Positions 35,593 to 46,350 are shown, counted from the stretch's first letter. The stretch is DNA of 50,419 bases from Chara braunii (GCA_003427395.1 BFEA01000083.1:761376-811794); one strand, 5' to 3'. The notes: a model not told the origin generated them from the letters alone. Made by a program: numbers and translations.

Positions 35593-35946
35593 ACCGTTAT
35601 TAAACCAATCGATTTATTTGGGGACAGAGTGTTTATGTGTGCGCCAAAAATCCGACAATCCTCCAAGTACTTTAAAAACGACTTTTGTTGGAGAAGGGAG
35701 ACGTTTAACTTGTAAAAGCTCGGTCCCAGGTTTGGTTTCTTACGAAACTACAAAATAATCAAACACATTTTGTGGTCCAGTCCTCGGTATGAGTTTTGTG
35801 GCGAAATAACCTCTAAGAGTAGCGCCCCCTGCAAATCCTCAGAAATGAGGATTAGATCTATCCTGGATCTTGAACAACCCTCTTTGCCAATTTTTTGCAA
35901 GCATGAGTAGAATCGTGTATTCGAGTGAAAATTTCAGAATGTATCA

Positions 35947-36763
35947 AGTCTTAGGTTGGGGCGAATCTCGAATTGTTGTTATCTTCTTTTCGCCGGAGCT
36001 TAGTCCTTCTTCGTTCACGATATGCCCTAAGTATACTACTTCGGGCTTAGCGAACTCGGACTTCTTATAATTCAATTTGAAGTTGTTTTCTCATTACTTT
36101 TGAAGAACCATTTCTAGGTGTTTCTCGTGAGCCTCAAGTGTCTTGCTATACACGAGGATATCGTCGAGATAGATAATTACGAACTGATCCAACCATTGAC
36201 GAAGTAGTTCATTCATAGACCTTTGGAAGGTAGCAGGAACATTTATCAACCCGAAAGGCATAACCACGAACTCGTAGTGACCACACCTGGTTCAAAATGT
36301 TGTCTTATGTTGATCATCGGGAGCTACCTTGATCTGGTGGTACCCTGACTTGAGATCAATCTTACTAAAATACTTGCATCCTCGCAATTGGTCTTGCCAA
36401 TGCACGGAAGTGGATCCGTGTTCTTGGCAGTGACGGGATTCAATCCACGATAATCAATGCATAGTCGAAGTTCACCTTCCTTTTTGGACACGAATAAGGC
36501 AAAGGGACCAGAAGGAGATGAGCTAGGGCAAATCCATAATTTTTGAGTCAGTCCTTGCAGCTGTTTCTTTAATTCCTTAAGTTCCCTAGGAGACATACGA
36601 TAAATGGGAACCTTGGGAATCTTTTTTTCGGGAATAATCTTGATTGTGTGCTTAATAGCATGCTCAGTGATTCCCTTCCTCTGAGTCTGCAAGTCCTTGT
36701 ACTCATCGAGTAATTTCTCAATAGAAGGAGGGTAGGATGAGGAACATTCTCATACTCGTTCAA
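35947..36763 (-). pseudogene. Gypsy RT, N-terminal and palm (broken)
   Basis: 36,692-36,324 reads [20 protein letters not shown], then [18 protein letters not shown]. After frame changes the palm continues with the [11 protein letters not shown]-type segment near 36,340 and [20 protein letters not shown] near 36,180-36,125. The YLDD active site is intact at 36,160-36,171. It ends ...DSPQPKT at the LINE junction. The enzyme copies the element RNA into DNA in the virus-like particle. Confidence 0.9.
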
Positions 36764-36833
36764 CGAGCACCATCATCACATCCTGATCCAACTTCTTCTT
36801 TGAGACCATAGATCTGAAGGCTGGGTAACTTAT

Positions 36834-37265
36834 TCAACAAAAAGCCAATGTCGAGTCAGAACCAGACCAATGATACAACTTAATTACTCTAAGCTTGAAC
36901 TTTTCGTCCTTTAATTTTATAATATTCTTTTTGAACTTGACTTCTGGGTCGACTTCCTCGTGCCAATCGATTTTCAGAATCATGTCAAAGGGTATGTTCC
37001 TTTTAATTAGGAAGGATACTTCATGTACGATCTTATTTTCTTCCTTAATCCTGAAATAATATTTAACACGATCGACATATTGAGAGACAATGATCATGCT
37101 CTTGTCAACCAACATATATGTGATAGGTCTAGGTAAGTTTCATACCTTCATCCCCAGATGCAACTTACGAATTGCCTTCTTTGAGATGTAAGATCGCGTC
37201 GATCCTGGGTCTAATAGGGCACCTACTCGTGTACGTGCAATCTCAATATCTGCAATCATTAACTC
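36834..37265 (-). pseudogene. Retropepsin-type protease (broken)
   Basis: Around 37,240-37,140 the - strand reads RTRVGALLDPGSTRSYISKK; the D-P-G in place of D-S/T-G is common in chromovirus proteases. A TGA at about 37,139 splits it from 37,115-36,834, which reads HEVSFLIKRNIPFDMILKID, the C-terminal psi-loop region. It would process Gag-Pol. Confidence 0.8.
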
Positions 37266-37384
37266 ATATTTAGACTTATCTTTCTAAGTCCATGAACTCC
37301 TAAGAGCTATGAGTCCATTACCGAGTTTATCAAGGGAATCGTCCAGTGAGACAGAACACAGAACAGTATCAGGGTGTTATGGAC

Positions 37385-38740
37385 GACGGGTCGAGGAAGA
37401 GTCATCCTTTGCCAGATGAGTCGAGGGCTTGAAAGGGGTTAGTGGTGTCTTACCTTTGTCTAAACCCCTCAGCTCAGTAGGAGAAGATGCTACTCCTACT
37501 GGTTGGTTATTCCCTTTTGGGTTTCGAATAAGAGGGCACTATGCTCTAACATGCCCTGCAGTACCGCACTTCAGACAATGTCTGTTCTCCATTCCTTCCT
37601 GTCACTCTTTCCGTGATAGACACATGTTCTCCCAAGGTTTTCAAGCTGCAATGTCGGGGTGCTCGGAGAAGGAGCATGACCTCTTCTTTTTGTTCCAAGT
37701 TTTGGTGCCACCCTTGTTGGTCACCACAACAGTAATGTCACCCTTTCTTGACTCACTATTGTTTGTACCTCCGCCCTCGGTGTCATCAAGAGGCAACTTT
37801 TTCACCGTGTCGTCATCAAATAGGACGAACATGTGGTCCTGATGCTTTTGCCGCCACATGACTCGCTTACCATAACCTTCAACCAGACCACTCTTTATAA
37901 TAGATGTATACATTTCCTTTTACCTGAGCAGTCATTTGCTCCCGACGGAGCGTGAGATCACGAAACTGCCTGTAGTTAAACTTGCCGGATTTGGCCTCAA
38001 CCACAAGATGTCATCGGATGGGTTATGGCAAAGCTCACAAAAAGATATAAAGGATTTGATTGTCTTGCATGTTCAGACATGATACATACAACAACCGATC
38101 AACTTCACTAGAGAGTGCAATCACAGTCGTCCAACGCTTTTGACCAATAGTAGTGAGTTTGTCAAAGGCTTTATCGCCCGTCGTTTTGTCCAGGAAATTA
38201 TCCTTAATCTTTTGGAGAAATACCCAGAGGGTCACTATTTTGGCCCACTCACCTATGTCAACGAAGCCAGCGGCATTAGCTTCGGACAATACCCATTCCT
38301 TGGGCGTCTCACCTAGACATGAAGTTATGAAAGCCACTTGGCTTTCGGGCTCCACCGGTGCAGTCCCACAATATGTCTGGATCTCAACAATCCATAACAA
38401 TTGATGCTCGCCCCTCTTTCAGGTAAAGGGAAGTTTCATTTTCACCTTTTTTTTTCTTTCCGGTTTCTCATTTTTCGTCAACGGTTCTTTTGCGGCGGGC
38501 TCTTCTTTCTTTTCGACTAGTTTCCCATTCCCTTTCTTGGAACTTTCGGGAGTTTCCGGCGTCACATGTTTCATTACATCCTTCATGAGTTTTTCCTGGG
38601 TTCTTTCTTTTCTTCCTCCTTAGCCTTCTCCTCAATCACCACCAACTTTTTTCTTTCACAAGTCTAGTCACTGTCTGCAATGCGGCGGTATTGATCAATT
38701 TTTATTTCCACGTGAGCAAGGTAAGCCATCAAGTTATTTA
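37385..38740 (-). pseudogene. Gag of the chromovirus (broken)
   Basis: A Lys/Glu-rich N-terminal part (KKEEPAAKEPLTKNEKPERK, ~38,500) precedes the capsid core at 38,400-38,035 (YCGTAPVEPESQVAFITSCL, TLWVFLQKIKDNFLDKTTGD, KAFDKLTTIGQKRWTTVIAL). The CCHC zinc knuckle lies at 37,536-37,577 and reads CLKCGTAGHVRA-stop-C, so a TAG occupies the residue before the last Cys. Gag forms the particle and packages RNA. Frame changes occur at about 38,430 and 38,000. Confidence 0.85.
37536..37577 (-). other. CCHC zinc knuckle with TAG inside
   Basis: C-X2-C-X4-H-X4-C with all four metal ligands present (CLKCGTAGHVRA*C). The stop at 37,539-37,541 is a single-base change from several sense codons. Confidence 0.85.
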
Positions 38741-39366
38741 ACAATGATGTGAGGTCAGTTTTTGTCTCTTGAAAGTGAAACCGTTGTCTAATTTCATCTA
38801 CTTTTCGCTCTTGCTATTCTTTCTCTATCTTTATTCTTTAGTATTTTCTTATCTTTATTTTCTCTGCATTCAAGATTTCTTCCAATTGCTTAGCGATCTT
38901 AGCCAGCTGCTCGGCAACATATTGATCGAGGGTCATTCTTACTCGGTCAATAGTCTGCTGCACTCAACCGCTCACTTCCAGCATCTCAACAGCCGTGCCA
39001 GCCTCATTCAGTTCAGACTTTGCAGTACGCAAGTCGAACTAGCTGCGCACGTGCTCTAAGGTTTCTGCACCATCGTCGTGTAACTCAATGTGCAACTGAT
39101 TAAGACGGGCCAGCATTTGCTGCCGTCTGTGCTGTATTTGGCCACGAGTTCTTAGTTCACTACTTTCCTCATCAGCAAAAAGAGTGAGAAGAAAAGAGGA
39201 ATAAAGCGAGTCATCACATAAAAATGCAAAGAATTCTAAAAGAAAGACATTTTCAAAATGTGTGTCTCCTGCCCAATAAATAATTATAAAACAATAATAA
39301 ATTTCACGGCCACACCTGGTTTCAATCTGATACAGCAAGAATAAATAAAGGAAAATAACTAAGGAA

Positions 39367-39538
39367 CCTAGGCTACCAGAGTGGCCCGGGTCCACTTGCC
39401 CGACCGGGCAAAAAGAAAATAAAAAATAAAAATTTAAAATTATATTTTTATTAAAATTTTGATTTTAAATTTGGTTAAGAATTTTGATGTCACTCTGAGG
39501 CAAAAGTGGTTCAGTTTATTTTTCTACGTAACACAGTT

Positions 39539-39574
<36 letters not shown>

Positions 39575-39654
39575 GGCTTGGACCTTAACTAGTCCTTGCA
39601 CGGCCGGGCCGCCCAGAAAATAGGGTGATCCGGGCGGCCCGGCTGGTAGCCTAG
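39367..39654. mobile_element. 288-bp MITE, hAT-like
   Basis: Ends are CTAGGCTACCAG (39,368-39,379) and its inverse CTGGTAGCCTAG (39,643-39,654). TAAGGAA occurs at 39,360-39,366 and again at 39,655-39,661, a 7-bp target duplication (an eighth base differs). GC-rich subterminal repeats (gcccgaccgggc; ccgggcggcccgg) enclose an AT-rich centre with a long T-run. No coding capacity. The 7-8 bp duplication points to the hAT superfamily. It sits in the 5' leader of the chromovirus. Confidence 0.88.
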
Positions 39655-40039
39655 TAAGGAATAAATTTCAATTTTTTTTTTTTTTCTAACTTCTGTTGTC
39701 TGTCCTGTGCGTGATGACGTCCTAACGAGAGTGTACAGGTCCCGCAGCCACGACCAGTGTGATCAAGACACAACAACACAGGTAAGTATGCACGACAACC
39801 ACATAATAACCAGACAAGTGAGTAAGTCAGCCAACACAGTCAACAACAATCAATTGTTAGTGTTCTTTCCTCTTCGGTTGTACCATCTGCAGAACCAATG
39901 CGGCCAGACACAAGGGCCGACGCGTGGCACTACAGCAAATCGTGAAGTTGTACCCACAAGTACAAGTATCAACACATCACTAACGACAACGTACAAAAAC
40001 ATGGCACGTGTCATCCATAGAATGCCAACACAGCAACTC

Positions 40040-40570
40040 TACGGAGTCTGCCACGTGAGCGTCAATGACCTGCAAGGTATTCGAGAGCGATGCCACATCA
40101 GCAATGCACAAACCGCCAACTTATCTCCCACTGGTATGCCACGCCAGATCAAAAGTAATACGGATGGAGTGTGGAGTGCCACATCACAGGTAAGTCGTGC
40201 CACAGGTATGTGCCATGTCGGACATTACCCTATCAATCGTAGGATGCCACGTCAGCACCCCTGCGCTATGCCACGTAGGCAGTGCGCCACGTAAGTAGCC
40301 TCAATAGCCACCCTCTCTCTCACCAACGCCACGTCAGCCTGCTGCTAACGATGCTCTCGCCGATATCTGATAAGTGAGCAACAAAATGCCACATAAGCAA
40401 GTCACCGTCTTGACTTCAAGGTGTCCACGTCATCATCTTCAAGGGATCGTACGTTCGAGCGTGGAAATCAATGTCTAGACTCGCAATAGTAATCGCGCGC
40501 GTTAATAACCGTGTTTCTCTTCTTTCATGTGCGACACCTCCCACTTACTTGGGCGCCACGTGGCGCCTGA
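40040..40570. promoter_or_regulatory. Cluster of CCACGT/ACGTCA-type motifs in the element's leader
   Basis: 'gccac(g/a)t' motifs, many as TGCCACGTCAGCA-like sequences, occur at about 40,050, 40,092, 40,181, 40,246, 40,272, 40,286, 40,326, 40,386, 40,423 and 40,554. On the - (transcribed) strand these read TGACGTGGCA, a classic plant bZIP site. Related motifs are in both LTRs (for example 41,116 and 29,612). Seen: the motif density. Inferred: possible transcription-factor binding; a degenerate repeat without function is equally possible. Confidence 0.4.
40552..40567. other. 16-bp perfect palindrome GGCGCCACGTGGCGCC
   Basis: Centred on a CACGTG G-box, 28 bp inside the internal region from the primer site. 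As RNA it would be a strong hairpin or self-pairing site in the leader, as a dimer-initiation sequence would be; as DNA it is a bHLH/bZIP target. Function not shown. Confidence 0.6.
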
Positions 40571-40595
40571 CAACAGATTGTGACGAAGAAGGTAA

Positions 40596-40607
40596 GCTCT
40601 GATACCA
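40596..40607 (-). other. Primer binding site, initiator tRNA-Met
   Basis: The - strand reads TGGTATCAGAGC three bases beyond the LTR end. This is the standard plant retrotransposon primer site complementary to the 3' end of tRNA-iMet, and it fixes both the element's direction and the LTR boundary. Confidence 0.95.
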
Positions 40608-40610
40608 AAT

Positions 40611-41678
40611 TGTAATGAACCCAGTCAGTAAGATACTCGCCATATGTCGAAATACAAAGTAACTCAACTCTGAATAATGTCTTGAATAATTGTAAATGCG
40701 ATCTCTGATATACTGTCTTGTTTCCAGTAGATGAAGAAAGTGGAGGGGGAATAGACAAAATAGAAGGTGGAAAAAATAGTAACCATCAATGACCACCAAG
40801 AGAGTAGTCCAACATTTCTCACTCTTTCTCTGGGTTTCCCATCACCTCCAGGTGAGCAAAACAATATCCAGTAACAGGCTTGACAATATCTAGTAACGAG
40901 CCTGACAGATCCTGAGCACATTGAAGTCCCACGTGGCACAACTCTCGAGAAGAAGTTGAAGACGTTCAGCAACCCACAATATCGACATCAACCACAAGTA
41001 AGTATCATGTTTCCTTCAATCATCCAAAGATCCAGATCTCCCTCCTTGTCGCGCCCAACAACAATGTAGATAGCGTGACAAAAGGCCATGTCAGTAATGA
41101 AGACAGAGTGGCATGCGCCACATCAACAATGTTGAAGACAGCGTGGGCTTGCACCATGTCAGCAAATACTGGCGCTGCAGCACGAAGCGCCAGCATGCAA
41201 GCAAGCAATCTCGCGTCGTCGTCTACAGTGCCAGCACCAAGCCCATGTCAAGCCAACATCCAGCTAGCGTCAAACCAACGTCAAGGCAGCATAGCAAGAC
41301 TGAATGTTGACTCCCTGGAGGTCATACCTTATGTAAGGTTTGACGAGGCTTACCGACCTCAGGTCTCCTACCCACGGTGTCTCCGATTGACTCACCACCG
41401 AGGGCATGGATTGCGTAAAGTTACAAATTTCCACTTGGTCCTAATGTTGTTTTGGTACCTACATACAAACAAGTGTGTGTCTGACCGGCGGCCTGGGCTG
41501 GGTACATGCAGACCTTGATTCTTGGGCTGCTGGAAAGTTGACCAAAATGAACTGTTGGACCCACAGACCCTGGGCCATTTCAAGGGTTTTTCTCCCTTGA
41601 CCCTTGCGGTCTCAGACTGGGGTCATGACCTGTGTGTAGCCTTAGGCAACTTCATAGCATATTGAGCGGGGTATTGCA
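40611..41678 (-). repeat. 5' LTR of the chromovirus
   Basis: 1,068 bp, TG...CA on the - strand, ending at the primer site. It is collinear with the other LTR apart from the insertion there. Promoter elements could not be singled out with confidence. Confidence 0.92.
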
Positions 41679-42278
41679 CCATAACTAAGTTTGAATCTAT
41701 CTCTAAGAAGGTGCCCAAGGAAAGGAATTTTTTTGCAACATCTCCCTTATATAGGGTGGATCTTCAAAAATTTCCTGATTAGAATACAATCTAACTCCTC
41801 AAAAGAGTCAAAACTAAGAAATTTTTTTCAGCGCTTTTTATAGGAAAGTACCATTTCAGAATTTATATTCATCCGAATAGAAAAATTGAAATGGTCCTCA
41901 ACTATAGAGGGTCAAAATTTGTCTAACTGCTTGAATTAGTACAAATTTAGGCAGCATCTCCTTTAGAGAAGTAGACTTCCCAAATTTATACTAAGTCAGG
42001 TAAGAACTCGATACAAAACTTGAGTTTTGTCAAGACAAAATCTAACCAACTCTTTAGGTTTGCAGAAATTTCGGCAGCACTTCTTTTAGAAAAGTGTCAT
42101 TCGAAAATTTATACAAAGATAAATACAAAACATGAAAACAGTTATGACTTCCCAAAGTTAAAATTTGTCTTACTCTCTGGAAAAGCAAAAGCTCGGCCAA
42201 CACTTCCCTTAGAAAAGAAGACTTTCCATATTTTTACTAGACCAAATATAAAATTTAGACAAAGGTTGAACTTTAAAA

Positions 42279-42420
42279 CTGTGTTGCACGCTGTACGCGT
42301 ACGTATTCTCGCATACGCGTACATTTTTTTTTTTTTTTTTTTTTCCAAAAATATATATCACATGTATTCCCAATTTCAGAGTCTTCAGACTTTTACATAC
42401 ACTATTACACACATACACAG

Positions 42421-42476
<56 letters not shown>

Positions 42477-43137
42477 ACACAAAGTCTGTCTGTCAGACAG
42501 TTTGACTGTCAGATACGGACTGCTTAACAAAGTGAGTGACAGACATAATAGGCAAACAAATAGACGGACAGAAGGATAAACAGGCAGACAGACAGATCGA
42601 CAAACAACTACCTAAGAACTAACAAACAGACCAACAGACAACTGCGTACACACAAATGGACAGACCTACTGAGACGCATATGGACAAGGTGACAGAATGA
42701 CGTGGCACATGGACAGGGTGGTAGAGTGACAGACAAACAGACAGGTACACGTGACAGGCTCTTGCAGACAGACTGACTTACAGACAAACAAACACAAACC
42801 ACCCAGAGTGATAGACAAACAAACAAACAAACAGACAGACAAACAGACAAACAAATTGAACACGGCACAACTTGACTGACTGAGAGACTGAGAGACTGAC
42901 AGACAACTGTACAGCCAGCCAGACAACCAAAAAACCAGCCAGCCAGACTTACGGGCAGACACACGGTCACCCCACTAACCCCCAACCCCAATTAGGCCAA
43001 AAAACGACCCGGAAAAGACCCCCTGCGACCACGTACACGGGGTCCTTTTTGACATACGCGTGCACACGTACGAGGTACGTACGCGCGCACGTCTACGCGT
43101 GTGCGTGGCAGCCACGTACGTGTACGCCGTGCAACAC
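42279..43137. mobile_element. 859-bp TIR element with 10-bp target duplication
   Basis: AACTTTAAAA is at 42,269-42,278 and 43,138-43,147, and copy 1 of Y has a single such site. Terminal inverted repeats begin GTGTTGCACG, followed by gc-rich GTACGCGTACG / GTACACGTACG stretches. Inside are (CA)n at 42,425-42,480 and a long 'acagacag/aaacagac' tract (42,480-42,960). No transposase is visible. A 9-10 bp duplication suggests a Mutator-like non-autonomous element. Confidence 0.85.
42425..42480. repeat. (CA)n microsatellite
   Basis: About 25 CA units within the TIR element, followed by degenerate cagacaga tetranucleotide repeats to about 42,960. Open frames with Cys-Val or Cys-Leu-Ser repeats through it are artefacts. 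Confidence 0.95.
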
Positions 43138-43632
43138 AACTTTAAAAGTCAAAATTTAACTAACTCGTCGTTGTTTTTAAAATTTCGGTAGCGATTCTAG
43201 TAGAGAAAGTAGCTTTGCAAAATTTACAAAAAAACAAATAAAATGAATGATCCTAGAAAATGCGAAAAATTGAGCTAAGTAAAACAAAGTTAACTTAGAA
43301 AATGTAGGAATTGACCTAACTCCTACAACTCCAGCACGTGACCAACATCTAAAGCAACTACGTATCAAAGTTGACACTCATACTAAGTAGAGCTCACACT
43401 CAACCACATGCAAGTTCATACCATAATGGGAAAGTACTATTACAAAATCCCAAGTAAATTCCACATAGGATAGTTTACAGAACCTTCATATGATTTATCC
43501 CTTATACCCAACTTACATATGGCATGACGCTAAACCATTCAACTTAAAAACAATGTCCAGCATGCCTTAGATTTTACACGAACATGTTGCACAACTACTT
43601 TTCTCTTCTCTAGGGGTGTGACTAGACCATTC

Positions 43633-43902
43633 AACAACCATTTCGTCAAAACGGACGTATTATATTTTTTGAACGAAATTAAAATTGAGTTTTTTTGCCT
43701 AAATCCCGTCCAAAATTTTAGCTCTTGGGGACCCCCTAGATGTATCTAGTCTCAAACTACGACTAGATACATCTAGGGGGTCCAGCGTTCTAGGAACGCC
43801 GGACCCCGAGGACCCAAAAATTTGGACTGGATTTTGGCCCAAAAACTCAATTTTAATTCCATTCAAAAAATTTAATATGTTCGTTTTGACGAAATGACTA
43901 TT
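43633..43902. mobile_element. 270-bp foldback MITE with central hairpin
   Basis: CATTTCGTCAAAACG at the left (43,639) faces CGTTTTGACGAAATG at the right (ending 43,896), and pairing continues about 80 bp inwards. The centre is a perfect hairpin: GGACCCCCTAGATGTATCTAG begins the left arm (43,729-43,751), with a 9-nt loop and the exact inverse at 43,761-43,783. The flanking ATTC at 43,629-43,632 and 43,903-43,906 is a likely duplication. It lies in the loop of a Y hairpin (arms GACTAGA 43,620-43,626 and TCTAGTC 43,922-43,928). No coding capacity. Confidence 0.88.
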
Positions 43903-44096
43903 ATTCGGTTTAGAAACGATGTCTAGTCGCCCTTAGTTGTTTAATAGCCAAAGGAAGGAAGGACTGTCCGGCAAAGACAGTTGCTGCATAAGAACGATGA
44001 TAGAAAAAGATACACCCTGAAATACACACGGTTACGGACACAAAAAGAGCAAGTAACCGAAGTACATGAAGATACCAGCACCCAATCATCAAACAA

Positions 44097-44672
44097 TCAA
44101 AGTACAAAATGGTACTCGTATCCGAGAATCTCATGGCCGCCGTCGATAGGGCGAGGTATCGTCGGGTCCCGGAAAGGAAAGGTCTCATCATCAATGTGTG
44201 GGAATAGTTTGGACGCATGAAAGATCGGATATATGCGCAGATGAGGAGGCACGTCAATCACAAACGAAGGGCCAAAGTCATCCCCGACTACCTTCAGAAT
44301 CTGCCAAGGGCCGTAGTACAGTGGAAGAAGCTTCCGTGATATGCCCTCTTCATCAGAAAACTCAGACATTTTGACCCAAACATAATCCCCTACTTTGAAT
44401 TTTCCTTCTTTGCGCAACTTATTGGCATGTTTGATCATGGCATGCTGGCGCTTGTTCATAGCTGCTGTAGCAGCTTTGAGCAAGCGTGCGTACTTGGCAT
44501 TATAGCCAGGCATGTCGGACATCAGACCAGGTGACCGTTCGGGGAACAGATAGGAGAGGGGATTACGCATCGGCCATCCTTACTGCAATTGGTTTGGTGT
44601 CACACCAGTCACAGAGTGAATGGAGTTGTTGTATAGCCCCTTCACTTTGTGTAATTCCTTGTCCCACGTGTT
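44097..44672 (-). pseudogene. Integrase C-terminal part with GPY/F module
   Basis: It is in frame with the pol frame to its right. Between the TAG at 44,673-44,675 and a TAA near 44,580 it reads LYNNSIHSVTGVTPNQLQ, and then from 44,570 KLRKEGKFKVGDYVWVKMSE, KLLPLYYGPWQILKVVGDDF and HLRIYPIFHASKLFPH. It ends GYEYHFVL and stop. The final residues resemble the start of a chromodomain cut short; the complete domain is missing. Confidence 0.88.
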
Positions 44673-46350
44673 CTAATCTGGAACAATTAGTGCGCGAAGC
44701 AATTGGATGACAGTCTGGTCGATCTCCTCAGTCAATCCGTTGGCTTCGGGGTGTCGACCAGAAGTCCTGTTCAGTTTGATGTCGTAGATCTGAGATGTGA
44801 AGTCTTTCCAATCTTTGTTGATGAATCTGGTGTCCCGATCACTCACAATAGTTTTCGGGACGTCGGACTGCAGAATGTACTGCTGATGGAACTCTTCTAT
44901 GACAAGTTCAGTCGGGGCGTGAGGAGGGAGAGGAATCAAGTTCAGAAATTTGGAGAAGCGGTTCACAATGACCATGACTTGTGAATTCCCAGCCTCACTC
45001 ACCTTTCCCATGTCCGTGAANTCGATGGAAATCGATTCACCGGGTCCATCAGGAATGGGGAGAGGTCTCAGNAGGCCATAAGGCTTATGCCNGTGGNCCT
45101 TGATTCTTTGGCATACTTGACATTCAGCAATGAATTTCTGAGCAGATCCTTTCATTCCTGGCCAATCAAATTGCTGCAGAAGACTTCCATAAGTCTTCTC
45201 AAAGCCAAAACGTCCACTCCGACCATGTGCCAAATCCAAGAAATGAGTTCGGAGAGGCACATGGTTGGGTACAAACAAACGGTCAAACTTCCCATACCGA
45301 TGGAATACAAGACCCTCGCATTCATGAAAATCAGGTTGGCTGTTAGGGTCAGCCTTGAGCTGCTCAAGGATGGGACTGAGGTCCGGATCCTTGGCGGTGT
45401 ATTCAACCAGATCCTCCTTCAGTTTCCTTCGGAGGTCGTATGAACCCACAAGGCAAGTCAAAAATTCAGGATGGCGGGACAACGCATCAGCAACCCGGTT
45501 ATAACAGCCTTTCTTGTGTTTCAACTCAAAGCTGTAGACATCAATGCCATGCAACCAGCGGGTCAATGTTGGAGAGAGTTCAGATTGTGTCTGAATCCAC
45601 TGCAAGGTATGATGATCAGAGTAGACCTTGAAGTGGCGATCCAAGAGGTAGTGTTTCCAATGTGCGAGGGCTTCGCGCAGGGCGTAAAGCTCACGCATAT
45701 ATGTGGAAGTAGCTACCTTATGGTTGGGCATGCGTTTGCTGTTGTACTCGAGCGGACGTAGGCCATCACCATCATCTTGCTGCAGCACAACACCAATCCC
45801 GAACTGGCTCGCATCCGTAGTGACTACGAAAGTGAGGTTGGGATCGACAATGCGAAGCACAGGATGACTCACCAATGCCTCTTTCAAGGCTTGGAACGCA
45901 GTCTCACAATTCTCACACCATGCATAGGCAACATTCTTGCTGGTTAGTCTTGAGAGAGGGTGAGCAATGACAGAGAATTTGGGCACAAACTTCCGGTAAT
46001 ATGAGGCCAGACCAAGGAAAGAACGCAGTTCGCGTACGTTTGCCGGTTGAGGCCACTTTCGTATGACCTCAACCTTGGTTGCCTCCGGCTCAAGGCCGTT
46101 TGCAGACAACCGATGCCCAAGATAGATGACGTTGTCCCTCCCAAACTCAGATTTCTCCAAGTTGAGGTGCAGCTGCGCCGCCTTGAGAACCTGCAAAACT
46201 TCCTCAAGGTGTTTGAGGTGCTCCTCCATGGTTTTGTTGAAGATCAAGATATCATCAAGGTACACAACCACAAACCTGTTAAGTTGATGGCGAAGTACCT
46301 TGTCCATGAGGCACTGAAAGGTGGCCGGTGAATTCGTAAGACCGTAGGCA
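44673..46350 (-). pseudogene. Pol: RT palm, RNase H, integrase core
   Basis: A 544-codon uninterrupted frame begins in RT at [19 protein letters not shown], with the active-site Asp pair at 46,251-46,256. RNase H follows: LTFVVTTDASQFGIGVVLQQ, RELYALREALAHWKHYLLDR, HFKVYSDHHTLQW and YNRVADALSRHPEF. Integrase has the zinc ligands (LDLAHGRSG; CQVC), the first Asp codon written GAN at about 45,021, the second Asp in VSDRDTRFINKDW and Glu in RHPEANGLTEEIDQT. A TAG at 44,673-44,675 ends it before the integrase C-terminus. The four N bases at 45,021-45,097 lie in it. Confidence 0.93.

Larger units (their letters stand above)
32262..35940 (-). mobile_element. LINE (non-LTR retrotransposon), 5'-truncated, inside gypsy RT
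   Basis: The element is read on the - strand. Its 3' A-tail is the T15 run at 32,262-32,276. Its 5' end lies within the endonuclease domain: SRSRIDLILISEDLQ followed by GLDHKM at about 35,870-35,770, the C-terminal motifs of an apurinic-type endonuclease. RT and a post-RT region follow. It separates the gypsy residues PQPKT (35,947-35,961) from TELSFVLGLASYY (ending at 32,250), which are normally adjacent. Possible target duplications 'ttcagtgataa' (32,251) and 'ttcagaatgtatcaa' (35,933) are imperfect. Confidence 0.9.
28644..41678 (-). mobile_element. Ty3/gypsy chromovirus with nested insertions
   Basis: A complete but dead LTR retrotransposon read on the - strand. It has two LTRs (28,644-30,175 and 40,611-41,678), a tRNA-Met primer site, and gag, protease, RT, RNase H, integrase and chromodomain in the standard Ty3/gypsy order. 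It carries a LINE (32,262 to ~35,940), a 288-bp MITE (39,367-39,654) and a 473-bp foldback element in the 3' LTR (28,740-29,212). Removing these leaves about 8.6 kb, normal for the group. LTRs differ by roughly 15% over the first 100 bp, so the insertion is old. Every domain carries stops or shifts. Confidence 0.93.
41683..43950 (+). repeat. Repeat Y, copy 2, second part (twice interrupted)
   Basis: Aligns with about 630-1,745. Insertions at 42,279-43,137 and 43,633-43,902 are absent from copy 1. Homology stops near 43,950 ('ttgtttaata'), where the second gypsy element or its flank begins. Confidence 0.8.

Noticed and set aside
39707-40294. 195-codon + strand frame in the chromovirus leader
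   Set aside because: It is antisense to the element, spans the repeated CCACGT motifs and has no domain; likely chance.
42142-42991. Cys/Val/Ser-rich open frames
   Set aside because: They come from (CA)n and cagacaga repeats inside the TIR element.
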